64,000 nt of DNA, taken from NCBI RefSeq assembly GCF_001269925.1, contig NZ_LHVO01000052.1:142626-206625 (forward strand), read 5' to 3'. Origin of the DNA: Pseudomonas sp. MIACH (GTDB taxonomy: Bacteria; Pseudomonadota; Gammaproteobacteria; Pseudomonadales; Pseudomonadaceae). Both the position numbers and the translations under genes were made by a program. The notes beneath the pieces were generated by a model that saw only the letters and a list, made by a program, of their open reading frames with translations, was not told where the DNA came from and did no database searches. Positions 17,544-25,678 of this stretch are shown one piece after another; the stretch's first letter is position 1; the number at the start of each line of letters is the position of its first letter.

Positions 17544-18740
17544 ATGACCACGTACACAGGCGCGATTTTCGACGGCGATACGCATATCTACGAGCAACCC
17601 GACTCCTGGAGTCGTTACCTGCCCAAGGAATTGGAAAAGGATTGGAGCTTTCAGTGGCGTGTCGGCGCCGACGGCGAGTACGCGCTTTATGTAGGTCAGA
17701 AGAAGGTGGAGGTCAGCGCCGGTTACTTCACCGCCGACGGCAAGGTACCGCCACCTGGCAAGCTGCATGAATGGTTGCGCGCAATGAAAGATGGTCATGG
17801 TGAAGTAGAAATGCGCGTCGACATGACGCCGGATATGTACAACGCCGCAGACCGTCTGAAAAAAATGGACGAGTTTGGCGTGGAAGGCTGCTTCATGTAC
17901 TGCGGCAACATGGTCGCGGCGGTCAGCTACCTCGACGACCCCAAGCCTGCGGCAGGGGTGTTGCATGCCTATAACCGCTGGATGCTTGACGAGTGGAAAT
18001 TCAATCACTCCGATCGGATCTACTCGGCCCCGCTCATTTCCCTGGCCGACATCGATTCGGCCATTAAAGAAGCCGAGTTCGTGGTCAAGAACGGCGCCCG
18101 TCTGGTGCTGATGCCAATGGGCCCGAACGAAATCGGTCGCTCTCCTGCCGATCCTTACTACGACCGCTTCTGGTCAATTCTCAATGAAGCGCATGTACGT
18201 GTCGTCTATCACGTCTCGGAAGCCATCTACCTCAAACACCACATGGCGGTCTGGGGCGAGTTGATGCAGCAATCGCGGATGCGCCAGTCGGCGTTCGTCT
18301 GGATGCACGGCTACAGTGAACGCCCGGTGATCGAGACCATCTCGAACTTCATCTTCTGGAACTTCTTCGAACGTTTCCCGAACATCAAGCTGCTTTCGGC
18401 CGAGAACGGTGCCGAGTGGGTCCCAAACATGCTGGTGAAAATGGACAAAGTCCGCGGCATGGCGAAGATGGGTCTATGGCCAGCAGGGCAGTTGAAAGAG
18501 CGCCCAAGCGCAATCTTCAAACGCCACGTGGGTGTAGTCGCCTACCCGGAAGACAACATTCGCAGCCTGATCGATCAAACCGGCAGCGCCGATTGGATCA
18601 TCACCGGCTCCGATTATCCCCACGCCGAGGGTGTACCGACCCCGGCCGACTTCATTGGTGAGGCATTGACCAACTGCAGCGTCGAAGAACAACGCAAAAT
18701 CATGTATGAAAACGGCAAGAACTTCATCGCCATGAGCTGA
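17544..18740 (+). CDS. Amidohydrolase-2 family metal-dependent hydrolase (398 aa)
   Basis: A TIM-barrel metal enzyme. The N-terminal FDGDTHIYEQPDSW supplies the DxH metal motif seen in the amidohydrolase-2 group (ACMSD, gamma-resorcylate decarboxylase and relatives). Later metal or catalytic positions lie in YHVSEAIY (~211-218), SAENGAEW (~285-292) and ITGSDYPHAEG (~351-361). Members decarboxylate or hydrolyse C-C or C-N bonds; which applies here cannot be read from sequence. ATG at 17544 follows GGAG; a GTG one codon earlier is possible. A terminator follows. Confidence 0.88.
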   Translation: MTTYTGAIFDGDTHIYEQPDSWSRYLPKELEKDWSFQWRVGADGEYALYVGQKKVEVSAGYFTADGKVPPPGKLHEWLRAMKDGHGEVEMRVDMTPDMYNAADRLKKMDEFGVEGCFMYCGNMVAAVSYLDDPKPAAGVLHAYNRWMLDEWKFNHSDRIYSAPLISLADIDSAIKEAEFVVKNGARLVLMPMGPNEIGRSPADPYYDRFWSILNEAHVRVVYHVSEAIYLKHHMAVWGELMQQSRMRQSAFVWMHGYSERPVIETISNFIFWNFFERFPNIKLLSAENGAEWVPNMLVKMDKVRGMAKMGLWPAGQLKERPSAIFKRHVGVVAYPEDNIRSLIDQTGSADWIITGSDYPHAEGVPTPADFIGEALTNCSVEEQRKIMYENGKNFIAMS

Positions 18741-18755
18741 GATTCGCTGCCGTGC

Positions 18756-18786
18756 AAAAAAGCCCTCACTGTGTGAGGGCTTTTTT
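18756..18786 (+). terminator. Rho-independent terminator after the amidohydrolase
   Basis: GCCCTCAC, loop TGT, GTGAGGGC with A6 before and T6 after: an 8-bp stem that can work in both directions. It separates the amidohydrolase from the next operon. Confidence 0.92.
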
Positions 18787-18835
18787 GTTGGCGTTGAAAA
18801 AGCACTTGCGGCGTGTCCTCAGCACCATGCTATTC

Positions 18836-18848
18836 TGAATGCAGTTCA
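18836..18848. promoter_or_regulatory. Palindromic operator candidate, copy 5
   Basis: TGAATGCAGTTCA, ending 17 bp before the chosen start of the CoA-transferase gene. It keeps the TGAA-N5-TTCA frame but has a diverged centre. Confidence 0.45.
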
Positions 18849-18865
18849 CAATAACGAATGAAGTC

Positions 18866-20116
18866 ATGACTCTGCATACCTCCGTCGAACGCATCGACCT
18901 GTCCCGTTGGATCCTGCCCGGTGATACCGTCCTTTGGGGTCAGGCGAATGCCGAGCCTCTTCCCCTGACGCAAGCATTGATGGAGCAACGGGCTGCAATA
19001 GGCCAGTTCCGAGTCATGCTCGGCATCAGCAACAGCGACACCTGTCGGCCGGAACATGCCGATCACGTCAGCTTTCTTTCCTACTGTGGCGGTGGAGCGA
19101 ATCGCGCACTGGCGAAGGCCGGTGTGCTGGATATCCTGCCCTGTCATTACTCGCAGTTTCCCGAAATGATCCGCGACGGTTCGTTAAAGATCGATGTGCT
19201 GTTGCTGCAACTTGCGCCTCCCGATCAGCACGGCCGTTACAGCCTGAGTCTGGCCCATGAATACCTGCTGCCAGCGCTTGAGCACGCTCGCGTGATCATC
19301 GCTGAGGTTAATCAGCACGCGCCCTGGACCTTCGGTGAGCGCTATCTGTACGAAGAAGACATTGATTGCATGGTGGAGACTTCGCGGTCGCCGCTTGAAA
19401 GCCCTGCGTCGAAGCCCGGTCAGGTCGAACAGGCAATTGCCAATCGGGTCGCTGGCTTGATCGAGGACGGTTCCACTTTGCAGTTCGGCCTAGGGGTCAT
19501 TCCCGAAGCGATCCTTAGCGCCCTCGGCAACCATCGCAATCTGGGGGTGCATTCCGGTGCAATCGGTGATGGCGTCGTCGACCTGATGGAAAAAGGTGTG
19601 ATCAACAACGCACACAAAACCGTCGATCGTGGCGCCACAATCGCTGGTGTGCTCATGGGCAGTCACCGCCTGAACCGTTTCGCCCATTGCAACTCAGCCA
19701 TCCAGATGCGCTCGACGGCTTACACGCATGACCTGCAGGTGCTGGGCAGCCTGGAGCGTTTCGTGGCGCTGAATTCGGCCATCGAAGTCGACCTGAGCGG
19801 CCAGATAAACGCTGAAACAGCTGGCGGTACCTATATTGGCGCTGTCGGCGGCGCACTGGATTTCCTCCGTGGTGCACGGCGGTCCCGGGGTGGTTTACCC
19901 ATTATTGCGCTGCCTTCCGTTTCCGGGAGCCACAGCCGCATCGTCTCGCGCATCAACGGTCCTGTCAGTACCCCGCGCAGCGACGCGGGCCTGATCGTCA
20001 CCGAATACGGCGTAGCTGATCTGCGAGGCCTGAGTATCAGCCAGCGCCGCTCAAAGATGCTGGACATTGCCCACCCCGATTTTCGCGAACAACTGGAACA
20101 AGCCGCCGGCCTCTAA
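18866..20116 (+). CDS. Acetyl-CoA hydrolase / 4-hydroxybutyrate CoA-transferase family (416 aa)
   Basis: A family I CoA-transferase. FGLGVIPEAILSAL (~208-221) is the substrate-binding loop and SAIEVDLSGQINAET (~312-326) carries the catalytic-glutamate region, followed by the glycine-rich GGTYIGAVGGALDF and the conserved SRI of HSRIVSRI. It exchanges CoA between acyl groups, typically using acetyl-CoA. I prefer ATG 18866 to ATG 18839 because the latter lies within the operator-like palindrome; neither has a strong ribosome site. First gene of a four-gene operon with two thiolases and a dehydrogenase. Confidence 0.85.
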   Translation: MTLHTSVERIDLSRWILPGDTVLWGQANAEPLPLTQALMEQRAAIGQFRVMLGISNSDTCRPEHADHVSFLSYCGGGANRALAKAGVLDILPCHYSQFPEMIRDGSLKIDVLLLQLAPPDQHGRYSLSLAHEYLLPALEHARVIIAEVNQHAPWTFGERYLYEEDIDCMVETSRSPLESPASKPGQVEQAIANRVAGLIEDGSTLQFGLGVIPEAILSALGNHRNLGVHSGAIGDGVVDLMEKGVINNAHKTVDRGATIAGVLMGSHRLNRFAHCNSAIQMRSTAYTHDLQVLGSLERFVALNSAIEVDLSGQINAETAGGTYIGAVGGALDFLRGARRSRGGLPIIALPSVSGSHSRIVSRINGPVSTPRSDAGLIVTEYGVADLRGLSISQRRSKMLDIAHPDFREQLEQAAGL

Positions 20117-20144
20117 AGGCAGGCCTTACCTGGAGAAATAAGTG

Positions 20145-21341
20145 ATGAGACGTGCCGCGATCGTTGCGCCCTTACGCACCCCTGTTGGAACCTTTGGCGG
20201 CACTCTGCGGACGGTGTCCGTCGAAGTGCTGGGCGCTCATGTCGTCAAGGCGATACTGGAGCGGACAGGTCTGGATCCAGCCCGTATCGAGGACATCGTT
20301 TTTGCTCAGTCCTACGCCAGCAGTGAAACACCATGCATTGGACGCTGGATTGGGTTGCAGGCCGGGCTGCCCACCGAAGTCCCCGGCATGCAACTCGATC
20401 GTCGCTGCGGAGGTGGCCTGCAAGCGGTCATTACTGCCGCCATGATGGTTCAGACGGGGGCCGCCGATGTCGTACTGGCCGGCGGCGTAGAAAGCATGAG
20501 CAACATTGAATATTACTCGACCGATATGCGCTGGGGCTCACGCGCCGGCAGTGTAACGATGCATGATCGACTCGAACGTGGACGTGAACGCTCGCAACCC
20601 GAGGAACGCTTTGGCCAGATATCGGGAATGATCGAAACGGCCGAGAACCTCGCTCGGGAATACCACATCAGCCGAGAGGAAGCAGATGCTTTTGCCTTGC
20701 GCAGTCATCAGCGCGCCGCCCAGGCGTGGAGCGATGGTCGTTTCAATGACGAGGTCGTGCCTATCAGCGTGCCACAACGCAAGGGCGAACCAATTTTGTT
20801 CGACCGCGATGAAGGCTTTCGTGCTGACTCGAGCCTGATTTCACTGGGTAAATTACGCCCGCTGATCAAGGACGGAACAGTTACGGCAGGCAATTCAAGC
20901 CAGCAAAACGATGCGGCGGCGGCGTGCTTGATCGTAGCGGAAGACAAGCTTGAAGAGTTAGGTCTCAAGCCGATGGGCTTTCTAGCCGGCTGGGCAGCCA
21001 GCGGTTGCCATCCTGCGATGATGGGCATCGGTCCGGTGCCTGCCGTGCAAAAGCTGATGGCAAGGACAGGACTGACCCTGGACCAAATGGATCTGATTGA
21101 GCTCAACGAAGCGTTCGCCTGCCAGGCACTCTCGGTGCTCAAGGGGTGGGGTTGGAATGATCCGGATCGACTCAACGTCAACGGTTCGGGCATTTCACTG
21201 GGCCATCCAATCGGTGCGACCGGTGTGCGCATGCTCAGCACTCTGCTCCATGAACTGGAGCGGCGCAAAGGTCGGTATGGGCTGGAGACCATGTGCATCG
21301 GCGGAGGTCAGGGGCTGGCGGCGATTTTTGAACGCACCTGA
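20145..21341 (+). CDS. Acetyl-CoA acyltransferase (thiolase) (398 aa)
   Basis: The nucleophilic cysteine is in DRRCGGGLQAV (~88). NEAFACQA, GHPIGATG and the C-terminal CIGGGQGLAAIFE supply the other catalytic parts. It cleaves a 3-oxoacyl-CoA with CoA. The active-site loop reads RRCGGG where most thiolases have RLCGSG. ATG at 20145 is preceded by GGAG; GTG one codon earlier is the alternative. It is 28 bp after the CoA-transferase. Confidence 0.93.
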   Translation: MRRAAIVAPLRTPVGTFGGTLRTVSVEVLGAHVVKAILERTGLDPARIEDIVFAQSYASSETPCIGRWIGLQAGLPTEVPGMQLDRRCGGGLQAVITAAMMVQTGAADVVLAGGVESMSNIEYYSTDMRWGSRAGSVTMHDRLERGRERSQPEERFGQISGMIETAENLAREYHISREEADAFALRSHQRAAQAWSDGRFNDEVVPISVPQRKGEPILFDRDEGFRADSSLISLGKLRPLIKDGTVTAGNSSQQNDAAAACLIVAEDKLEELGLKPMGFLAGWAASGCHPAMMGIGPVPAVQKLMARTGLTLDQMDLIELNEAFACQALSVLKGWGWNDPDRLNVNGSGISLGHPIGATGVRMLSTLLHELERRKGRYGLETMCIGGGQGLAAIFERT

Positions 21342-21414
21342 CTTTGCTGAGTGATGCCACTGCATCACCGCGCCATGACCCCATGAGCAGTTGCCATAAG
21401 AACAAGGATCAAGC

Positions 21415-22596
21415 ATGAGTTCCACTGAAGTATTTATCGTCAGCGCTACACGGACCGCCATTGGTTCTTTTGGCGGATCTCTCAAAGACGTGCCGATGGC
21501 GGATTTAGCCACCACCGCCGTTAAGGCAGCATTGCAACGAAGCGGCGTCGATCCGGCGCAGGTCGACCATGTGGTGATGGGCAATGTTATTCCCACCGAA
21601 CCACAGGATGCTTACATTTCCAGAGTGGCCGCGATGAACGCCGGCATCCCGAAAGAAACACCCGCGTTTAACGTTAACCGTTTATGCGGTTCAGGACTGC
21701 AAGCCATCATCTCGGCGGCACAGACGCTCTTGCTGGGTGACGCCGAAATCGCCATAGGCGCCGGGGTCGAGTCCATGAGCCGAGGCCCCTACCTCTTGCC
21801 CGCCGCTCGCTGGGGCGCACGAATGGGCAACATCCAGGCTGTCGACTACATGCTCGGCATCCTGCATGACCCCTTTCATGGCATCCACATGGGCATCACT
21901 GCCGAGAACATCGCGGTACGCAATAACATCAGTCGCGAAATGCAAGATGCATTAGCCATGGAAGATCAGACGCGTGCGTTTCGCGCCATCGAGAACGGCC
22001 GGTTCATCGAGCAAATCGCTGCCGTTGAAATACGTACTCGAAAAGGCACGCAAGTGTTCGACGTCGACGAATACCCTCGGCTCACCTCTACAGAACAACT
22101 GGCGCAGATGAAGCCGGCGTTCAAGAAGGACGGTTCGGTCACTGCTGGTAACGCCTCAGGACTTAACGATGGCGCCGCAGCACTGGTAATGGCCACCGGC
22201 GCAGCGGTACGGGCTAATAATCTGCGTCCTCTCGCCCGTCTGGTTACCTACGCCCACGCGGGAGTAGAACCCGAGCTGATGGGATTAGGCCCCATTCCGG
22301 CTACACGTCTGGCATTGAAGCGTGCCGGCCTGACGATTGCAGATCTAGACGTTATCGAAGCCAACATCGCGTTCGCCGCCCAAGCCTGCGCGGTTAATCA
22401 GGAACTGCAGTTGGACCCGGCGAAGGTCAACCCTAATGGCTCAGGGATTTCCCTTGGCCACCCGGTAGGGGCAACCGGAGCGATCATTGCCACCAAAGCC
22501 ATTCATGAACTGCATCGTATTGGCGGTCGTTATGCCTTAGTCACCATGTGTATCGGCGGCGGTCAAGGTATCGCTGCTATTTTTGAGCGTGTATGA
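21415..22596 (+). CDS. Acetyl-CoA C-acetyltransferase (thiolase), second copy (393 aa)
   Basis: A standard thiolase: NRLCGSGLQAI (~88-98) with the nucleophilic cysteine, GHPVGATGAI with the catalytic histidine, and CIGGGQGIAAIFE with the second cysteine. The usual NEAF motif reads NIAF (codons AAC ATC GCG TTC), a clear departure. It lies 73 bp after the first thiolase. The second thiolase would complete chain shortening to acetyl-CoA units. Confidence 0.92.
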   Translation: MSSTEVFIVSATRTAIGSFGGSLKDVPMADLATTAVKAALQRSGVDPAQVDHVVMGNVIPTEPQDAYISRVAAMNAGIPKETPAFNVNRLCGSGLQAIISAAQTLLLGDAEIAIGAGVESMSRGPYLLPAARWGARMGNIQAVDYMLGILHDPFHGIHMGITAENIAVRNNISREMQDALAMEDQTRAFRAIENGRFIEQIAAVEIRTRKGTQVFDVDEYPRLTSTEQLAQMKPAFKKDGSVTAGNASGLNDGAAALVMATGAAVRANNLRPLARLVTYAHAGVEPELMGLGPIPATRLALKRAGLTIADLDVIEANIAFAAQACAVNQELQLDPAKVNPNGSGISLGHPVGATGAIIATKAIHELHRIGGRYALVTMCIGGGQGIAAIFERV

Positions 22597-22606
22597 GGAA
22601 ATATTC

Positions 22607-23458
22607 GTGAGCATTCAACATATCGCAGTGATTGGCGCGGGCACGATGGGTAACGCAATCGCGCAAATCTGTGCGCTGGCAGGCATCAATGTCGCTCTGC
22701 TTGATGTCAGCGACGAGGCGCTGGAAAAAGGAGTGGCGACTCTCACTGCAAACCTGGAGCGCCAGGTCCGCAAGGAAAGCATTAGTCCCAAAGACAAACA
22801 GGATGCCCTCGCCCGAATATCACCAGGCACCGACTATGCCGTACTAAGCGCTGCCGGTCTGGTGATTGAGGCGGCCACTGAGAATCTGGAACTGAAGAAG
22901 CGCATTCTCAAACAGATTGATAGCGTCGTGAGTGATCACTGCATTATAGCAACCAACACATCTTCGCTGTCGATTACCGAGTTAGCGGCAGTCGTTACCC
23001 AGCCGAGCCGCTTTATAGGCCTGCACTTTTTTAATCCAGTTCCCCTGATGGCATTGGTTGAAGTCATACGCGGTATACAAACCTCGGATGTAACCCATGC
23101 CCTGGCAATCAAACTGGCTGAACACATTGGCAAAAGTGCAGTGACGGTGCGCAACAGCCCAGGCTTTGTCGTCAACCGAATCCTGTGCCCGATGATTAAC
23201 GAAGCGATCTTCGTCTTGCAGGAAGGATTGGCCTGTGCCAAGGACATCGATACGGGTATGCAATTGGGCTGTAACCATCCTATCGGTCCGCTGGCGCTTG
23301 CCGACCTGATAGGTCTGGATACCATGCTGGCAATCATGGAAAGTTTCCACCAAGGCTTCGACGACCCTAAATATCGGCCGCCGCAGTTACTCAAGGAAAT
23401 GGTTGCCGCAGGTTATCTAGGTCGTAAAAGTGGGCGTGGTTTCTACATCTATCAATGA
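22607..23458 (+). CDS. 3-hydroxybutyryl-CoA dehydrogenase family (283 aa)
   Basis: An N-terminal Rossmann fold IAVIGAGTMGNAIAQ (~5-19) with the NAD-binding aspartate in LLDVSD, then the catalytic histidine in GLHFFNPVPLM and the C-terminal 3HCDH domain with RNSPGFVVNRIL. It oxidises 3-hydroxyacyl-CoA with NAD+. I chose GTG at 22607 because GAGGA, overlapping the preceding thiolase stop, lies 8 bases upstream. Last gene of the catabolic part; no clear terminator follows. Confidence 0.93.
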   Translation: MSIQHIAVIGAGTMGNAIAQICALAGINVALLDVSDEALEKGVATLTANLERQVRKESISPKDKQDALARISPGTDYAVLSAAGLVIEAATENLELKKRILKQIDSVVSDHCIIATNTSSLSITELAAVVTQPSRFIGLHFFNPVPLMALVEVIRGIQTSDVTHALAIKLAEHIGKSAVTVRNSPGFVVNRILCPMINEAIFVLQEGLACAKDIDTGMQLGCNHPIGPLALADLIGLDTMLAIMESFHQGFDDPKYRPPQLLKEMVAAGYLGRKSGRGFYIYQ

Positions 23459-23574
23459 ATACAAATATTCTTCAATGAAGATCCAGAGTGATCGGAGAAG
23501 TGAACTTTAAAATCGGATAAAAACTCGTTTAACTGGAAATGGAATGACCTCACCGAATTGCTCGACTGGGGGAC

Positions 23575-23595
23575 AACTAGCATGATTAGCTAGTT
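23575..23595. repeat. Inverted repeat at the catabolic/ICE junction
   Basis: AACTAGC, ATGATTA, GCTAGTT: 7-bp perfect arms in an AT-rich gap between the last catabolic gene and the first ICE gene. It could be a weak terminator or a recombination-related site. Confidence 0.4.
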
Positions 23596-23653
23596 TAAAT
23601 TTATAGATAATCGGTGAGAGGCCTATCCATTAGGAACGGAGGTCCATCACGTT

Positions 23654-24403
23654 ATGACTGTTTATGTTTTCAATCCGCATAGCAAAAGCTTCTATCGCCC
23701 TATAGATGCAGCATTGCGCTGGTGCAATCTCACTCGCTACGAAGCCAAAATTGTCCAGGAGGATTGGTCTCGTCCCGAGAACCTTGCAGTCCTATTCCCC
23801 CAATGGCCCAATCTTCACATCGCTTTCGAAAGGATTTTAGACGCCATACGCAATGGTGAACTGCCGTACGGCTGCCTTGGCATTCCTGTTCCTTTGGGAA
23901 GCTATGTAGAGCCCTATCAGCTGACCATCCGCCATTCGGACTTACGCCGTTGGATGGAGATTCACTACCCCGACCATAAGCCCAGCTTTTTATTCGAGTC
24001 CGGTGAGGGTACATCTGCAAAGGTCAGTCTCGGAACTTTTCTTTCAGTAAAAGCAGATCGAGACGAGTTATCGAGAGCGTTGAAAGCGCAACAGCAACAC
24101 ATTCAAGAAATCTTGGGAGAACTCCAGTCGATTGGACTTGAAAGAGATGATCTCAAAGCGTTGGCCAAAACGAATGGTCAACTCAGCGAGCGTAGTGAGC
24201 TGACCTATCACAATATCATTGGGGCATTGGTCAGCCTTCTTTTGGACCATTCGCCCGCCGGAAAACCTCTTTCGGTATTCACGAATCAAGCAGCCATCGT
24301 TGATGCCATTGTCGCTCGTCACAAAGATGTGCCCGGCCTCAGCAAGCGCACGTTGGATGAAAAGTTTGCCGTGGCCAATCGTAGCCTCAAAAAAAATACC
24401 TGA
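23654..24403 (+). CDS. ICE-associated hypothetical protein (249 aa)
   Basis: Function unknown. Residues 1-110 (FNPHSKSFYRPIDAALRWCNL, RWMEIHYPDHKPSFLF) form a compact, aromatic-rich domain. Residues ~130-180 are charged and probably coiled-coil (SRALKAQQQHIQEILGEL). The C-terminus has a helical part ending in SKRTLDEKFAVANRSLKKN that could bind DNA. It precedes alpA and parA at the element end, which suggests a regulatory or maintenance role (inference). GGAGG lies ~13 bases before the ATG. Confidence 0.75.
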   Translation: MTVYVFNPHSKSFYRPIDAALRWCNLTRYEAKIVQEDWSRPENLAVLFPQWPNLHIAFERILDAIRNGELPYGCLGIPVPLGSYVEPYQLTIRHSDLRRWMEIHYPDHKPSFLFESGEGTSAKVSLGTFLSVKADRDELSRALKAQQQHIQEILGELQSIGLERDDLKALAKTNGQLSERSELTYHNIIGALVSLLLDHSPAGKPLSVFTNQAAIVDAIVARHKDVPGLSKRTLDEKFAVANRSLKKNT

Positions 24404-24411
24404 TCGAGCCA

Positions 24412-24444
24412 ATTGCGTTGCAATAGGGTTGATTGCAACGCAAT
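24412..24444. promoter_or_regulatory. Tandem palindromic operators upstream of alpA
   Basis: ATTGC-GTT-GCAAT at 24412-24424 and ATTGC-AAC-GCAAT at 24432-24444, seven bases apart. Each is a palindrome and the two are exact reverse complements, so the unit also forms one 13-bp-arm inverted repeat. It lies 75 bp before alpA: a strong candidate regulator-binding site, or alternatively a terminator for the preceding gene. Confidence 0.6.
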
Positions 24445-24518
24445 GACTCATCCGCCGTGGTGCGATTCAATCCATGTCACTTCCCACCACGCGCCAATTG
24501 GCGCCAGGAGTGACTAGC

Positions 24519-24743
24519 ATGTCCAGCCAATCTGAACCCGTCGTTGAAACATCTCAACTACCGCGCTACATCATGCGCCGTGAGGAGGTCGAGCAAAAAA
24601 CCGGCTTCAAACGTGCGCACATTTACAACCTGATGAAGGAAGGCAAGTTTCCGCGGGCGAAGCGTATCGGATTGCGCGCAGTTGGCTGGGACTCACTGGA
24701 AATCGAGCACTGGATTGCAGAACGCCTTTCGGGACAGGAGTGA
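24519..24743 (+). CDS. AlpA family phage-type transcriptional regulator (74 aa)
   Basis: A small MerR-like winged helix: IMRREEVEQKTGFKRAHIYN (~18-37) is the helix-turn-helix, then KEGKFPRAKRIG and the C-terminal GWDSLEIEHWIAERL. AlpA proteins switch on integrase or excision genes in prophages and islands. ATG at 24519 is preceded by AGGAG; upstream codons in frame are probably not translated. It is followed by parA after 5 bp, and tandem palindromes lie 75 bp upstream. Confidence 0.85.
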   Translation: MSSQSEPVVETSQLPRYIMRREEVEQKTGFKRAHIYNLMKEGKFPRAKRIGLRAVGWDSLEIEHWIAERLSGQE

Positions 24744-24748
24744 GGGTG

Positions 24749-25594
24749 ATGCACGTGGTCTCGGTGGTTTCCACCAAGGGTGGCGTAGGCAAAACTACAG
24801 TAGCGGCGAACCTCGGTGGCCTGTTGGCCGATGCTGGTCTGCGTGTTCTGCTCTTGGATCTGGATAGCCAACCTACCCTCTCCAGTTATTATTCATTGAG
24901 CCAGAAAGCGCAGGCAGGTGCGTACGAGCTCATTGCACTCAATCTAACAATACCTGAACGAATAATTTCTAGGACTGCAGTCGTCGGTCTCGACCTGATT
25001 TTCTCCAACGACGATCAAGGTCGACTGAGCACATTGTTGCTGCATGCCCCTGACGGGCGACTACGCCTGCACAATTTGCTCAACGAGCTGTGTCTCAATT
25101 ATGACCTGCTTTTGATCGATACTCAGGGAGCACGCAGTGTACTGCTGGAAATGGCCATCCTGGCCTCCGATCTCGCCCTCTCTCCCATCACGCCAGAAAT
25201 GCTCGCTGCCCGCGAAATGCGCCGTGGCACCTTGAAGCTACTGAGTGAGCTCGAACCGTTTCGCCACCTAGGCATCGACCCGCCGCCCTTACGGCTCTTA
25301 CTGAACCAGGTGAACGTCAATCGAGTGGACACCCGGATGATCATCCGGAGCCTGCGTGAGACTTTCGCAGAAGCTACCAATATCTCGGTGCTAGACACCG
25401 TGATCCCGGACCGGGTGGCATATATCAATGCCGCATCCCTCGGCTTACCGGTCCACCGAATAGATAAGTGCCCGTCGAGTAAACGCCGACGCTCGCAGTG
25501 TGCGTTAGAAATCATGCAGGCGCTGGCCATCGAATTATTCCCTGAATGGCGCGAAGCGATCTCATCGGTAATGAGGTGTGCGAAGCCTCGATAA
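24749..25594 (+). CDS. ParA/Soj family ATPase (281 aa)
   Basis: The deviant Walker A STKGGVGKTTVAANLGGL is at residues ~8-25, Walker A' LLLDLDSQPTLS at ~37-48 and the switch LLIDTQGA at ~113-120. In related islands the ParA (Soj) protein keeps the excised element stable in the cell. ATG 24749 is chosen; a GTG at 24740 sits too close to its AGGAG. The ParB partner is 308 bp downstream. Confidence 0.92.
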   Translation: MHVVSVVSTKGGVGKTTVAANLGGLLADAGLRVLLLDLDSQPTLSSYYSLSQKAQAGAYELIALNLTIPERIISRTAVVGLDLIFSNDDQGRLSTLLLHAPDGRLRLHNLLNELCLNYDLLLIDTQGARSVLLEMAILASDLALSPITPEMLAAREMRRGTLKLLSELEPFRHLGIDPPPLRLLLNQVNVNRVDTRMIIRSLRETFAEATNISVLDTVIPDRVAYINAASLGLPVHRIDKCPSSKRRRSQCALEIMQALAIELFPEWREAISSVMRCAKPR

Positions 25595-25678
25595 AACAAA
25601 TCGCCCAATCAGCATTTCACCAATTTATTTTTGTTTGATCAGCCTTGAGCCCAGCAGGGCTTGGTAAGGAGCTTTCTA

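Noticed and set aside
23459..23653. tRNA gene or tRNA-end attachment repeat at the ICE border
   Set aside because: No GGTTC-type T-arm with acceptor end and no cloverleaf could be found on either strand.
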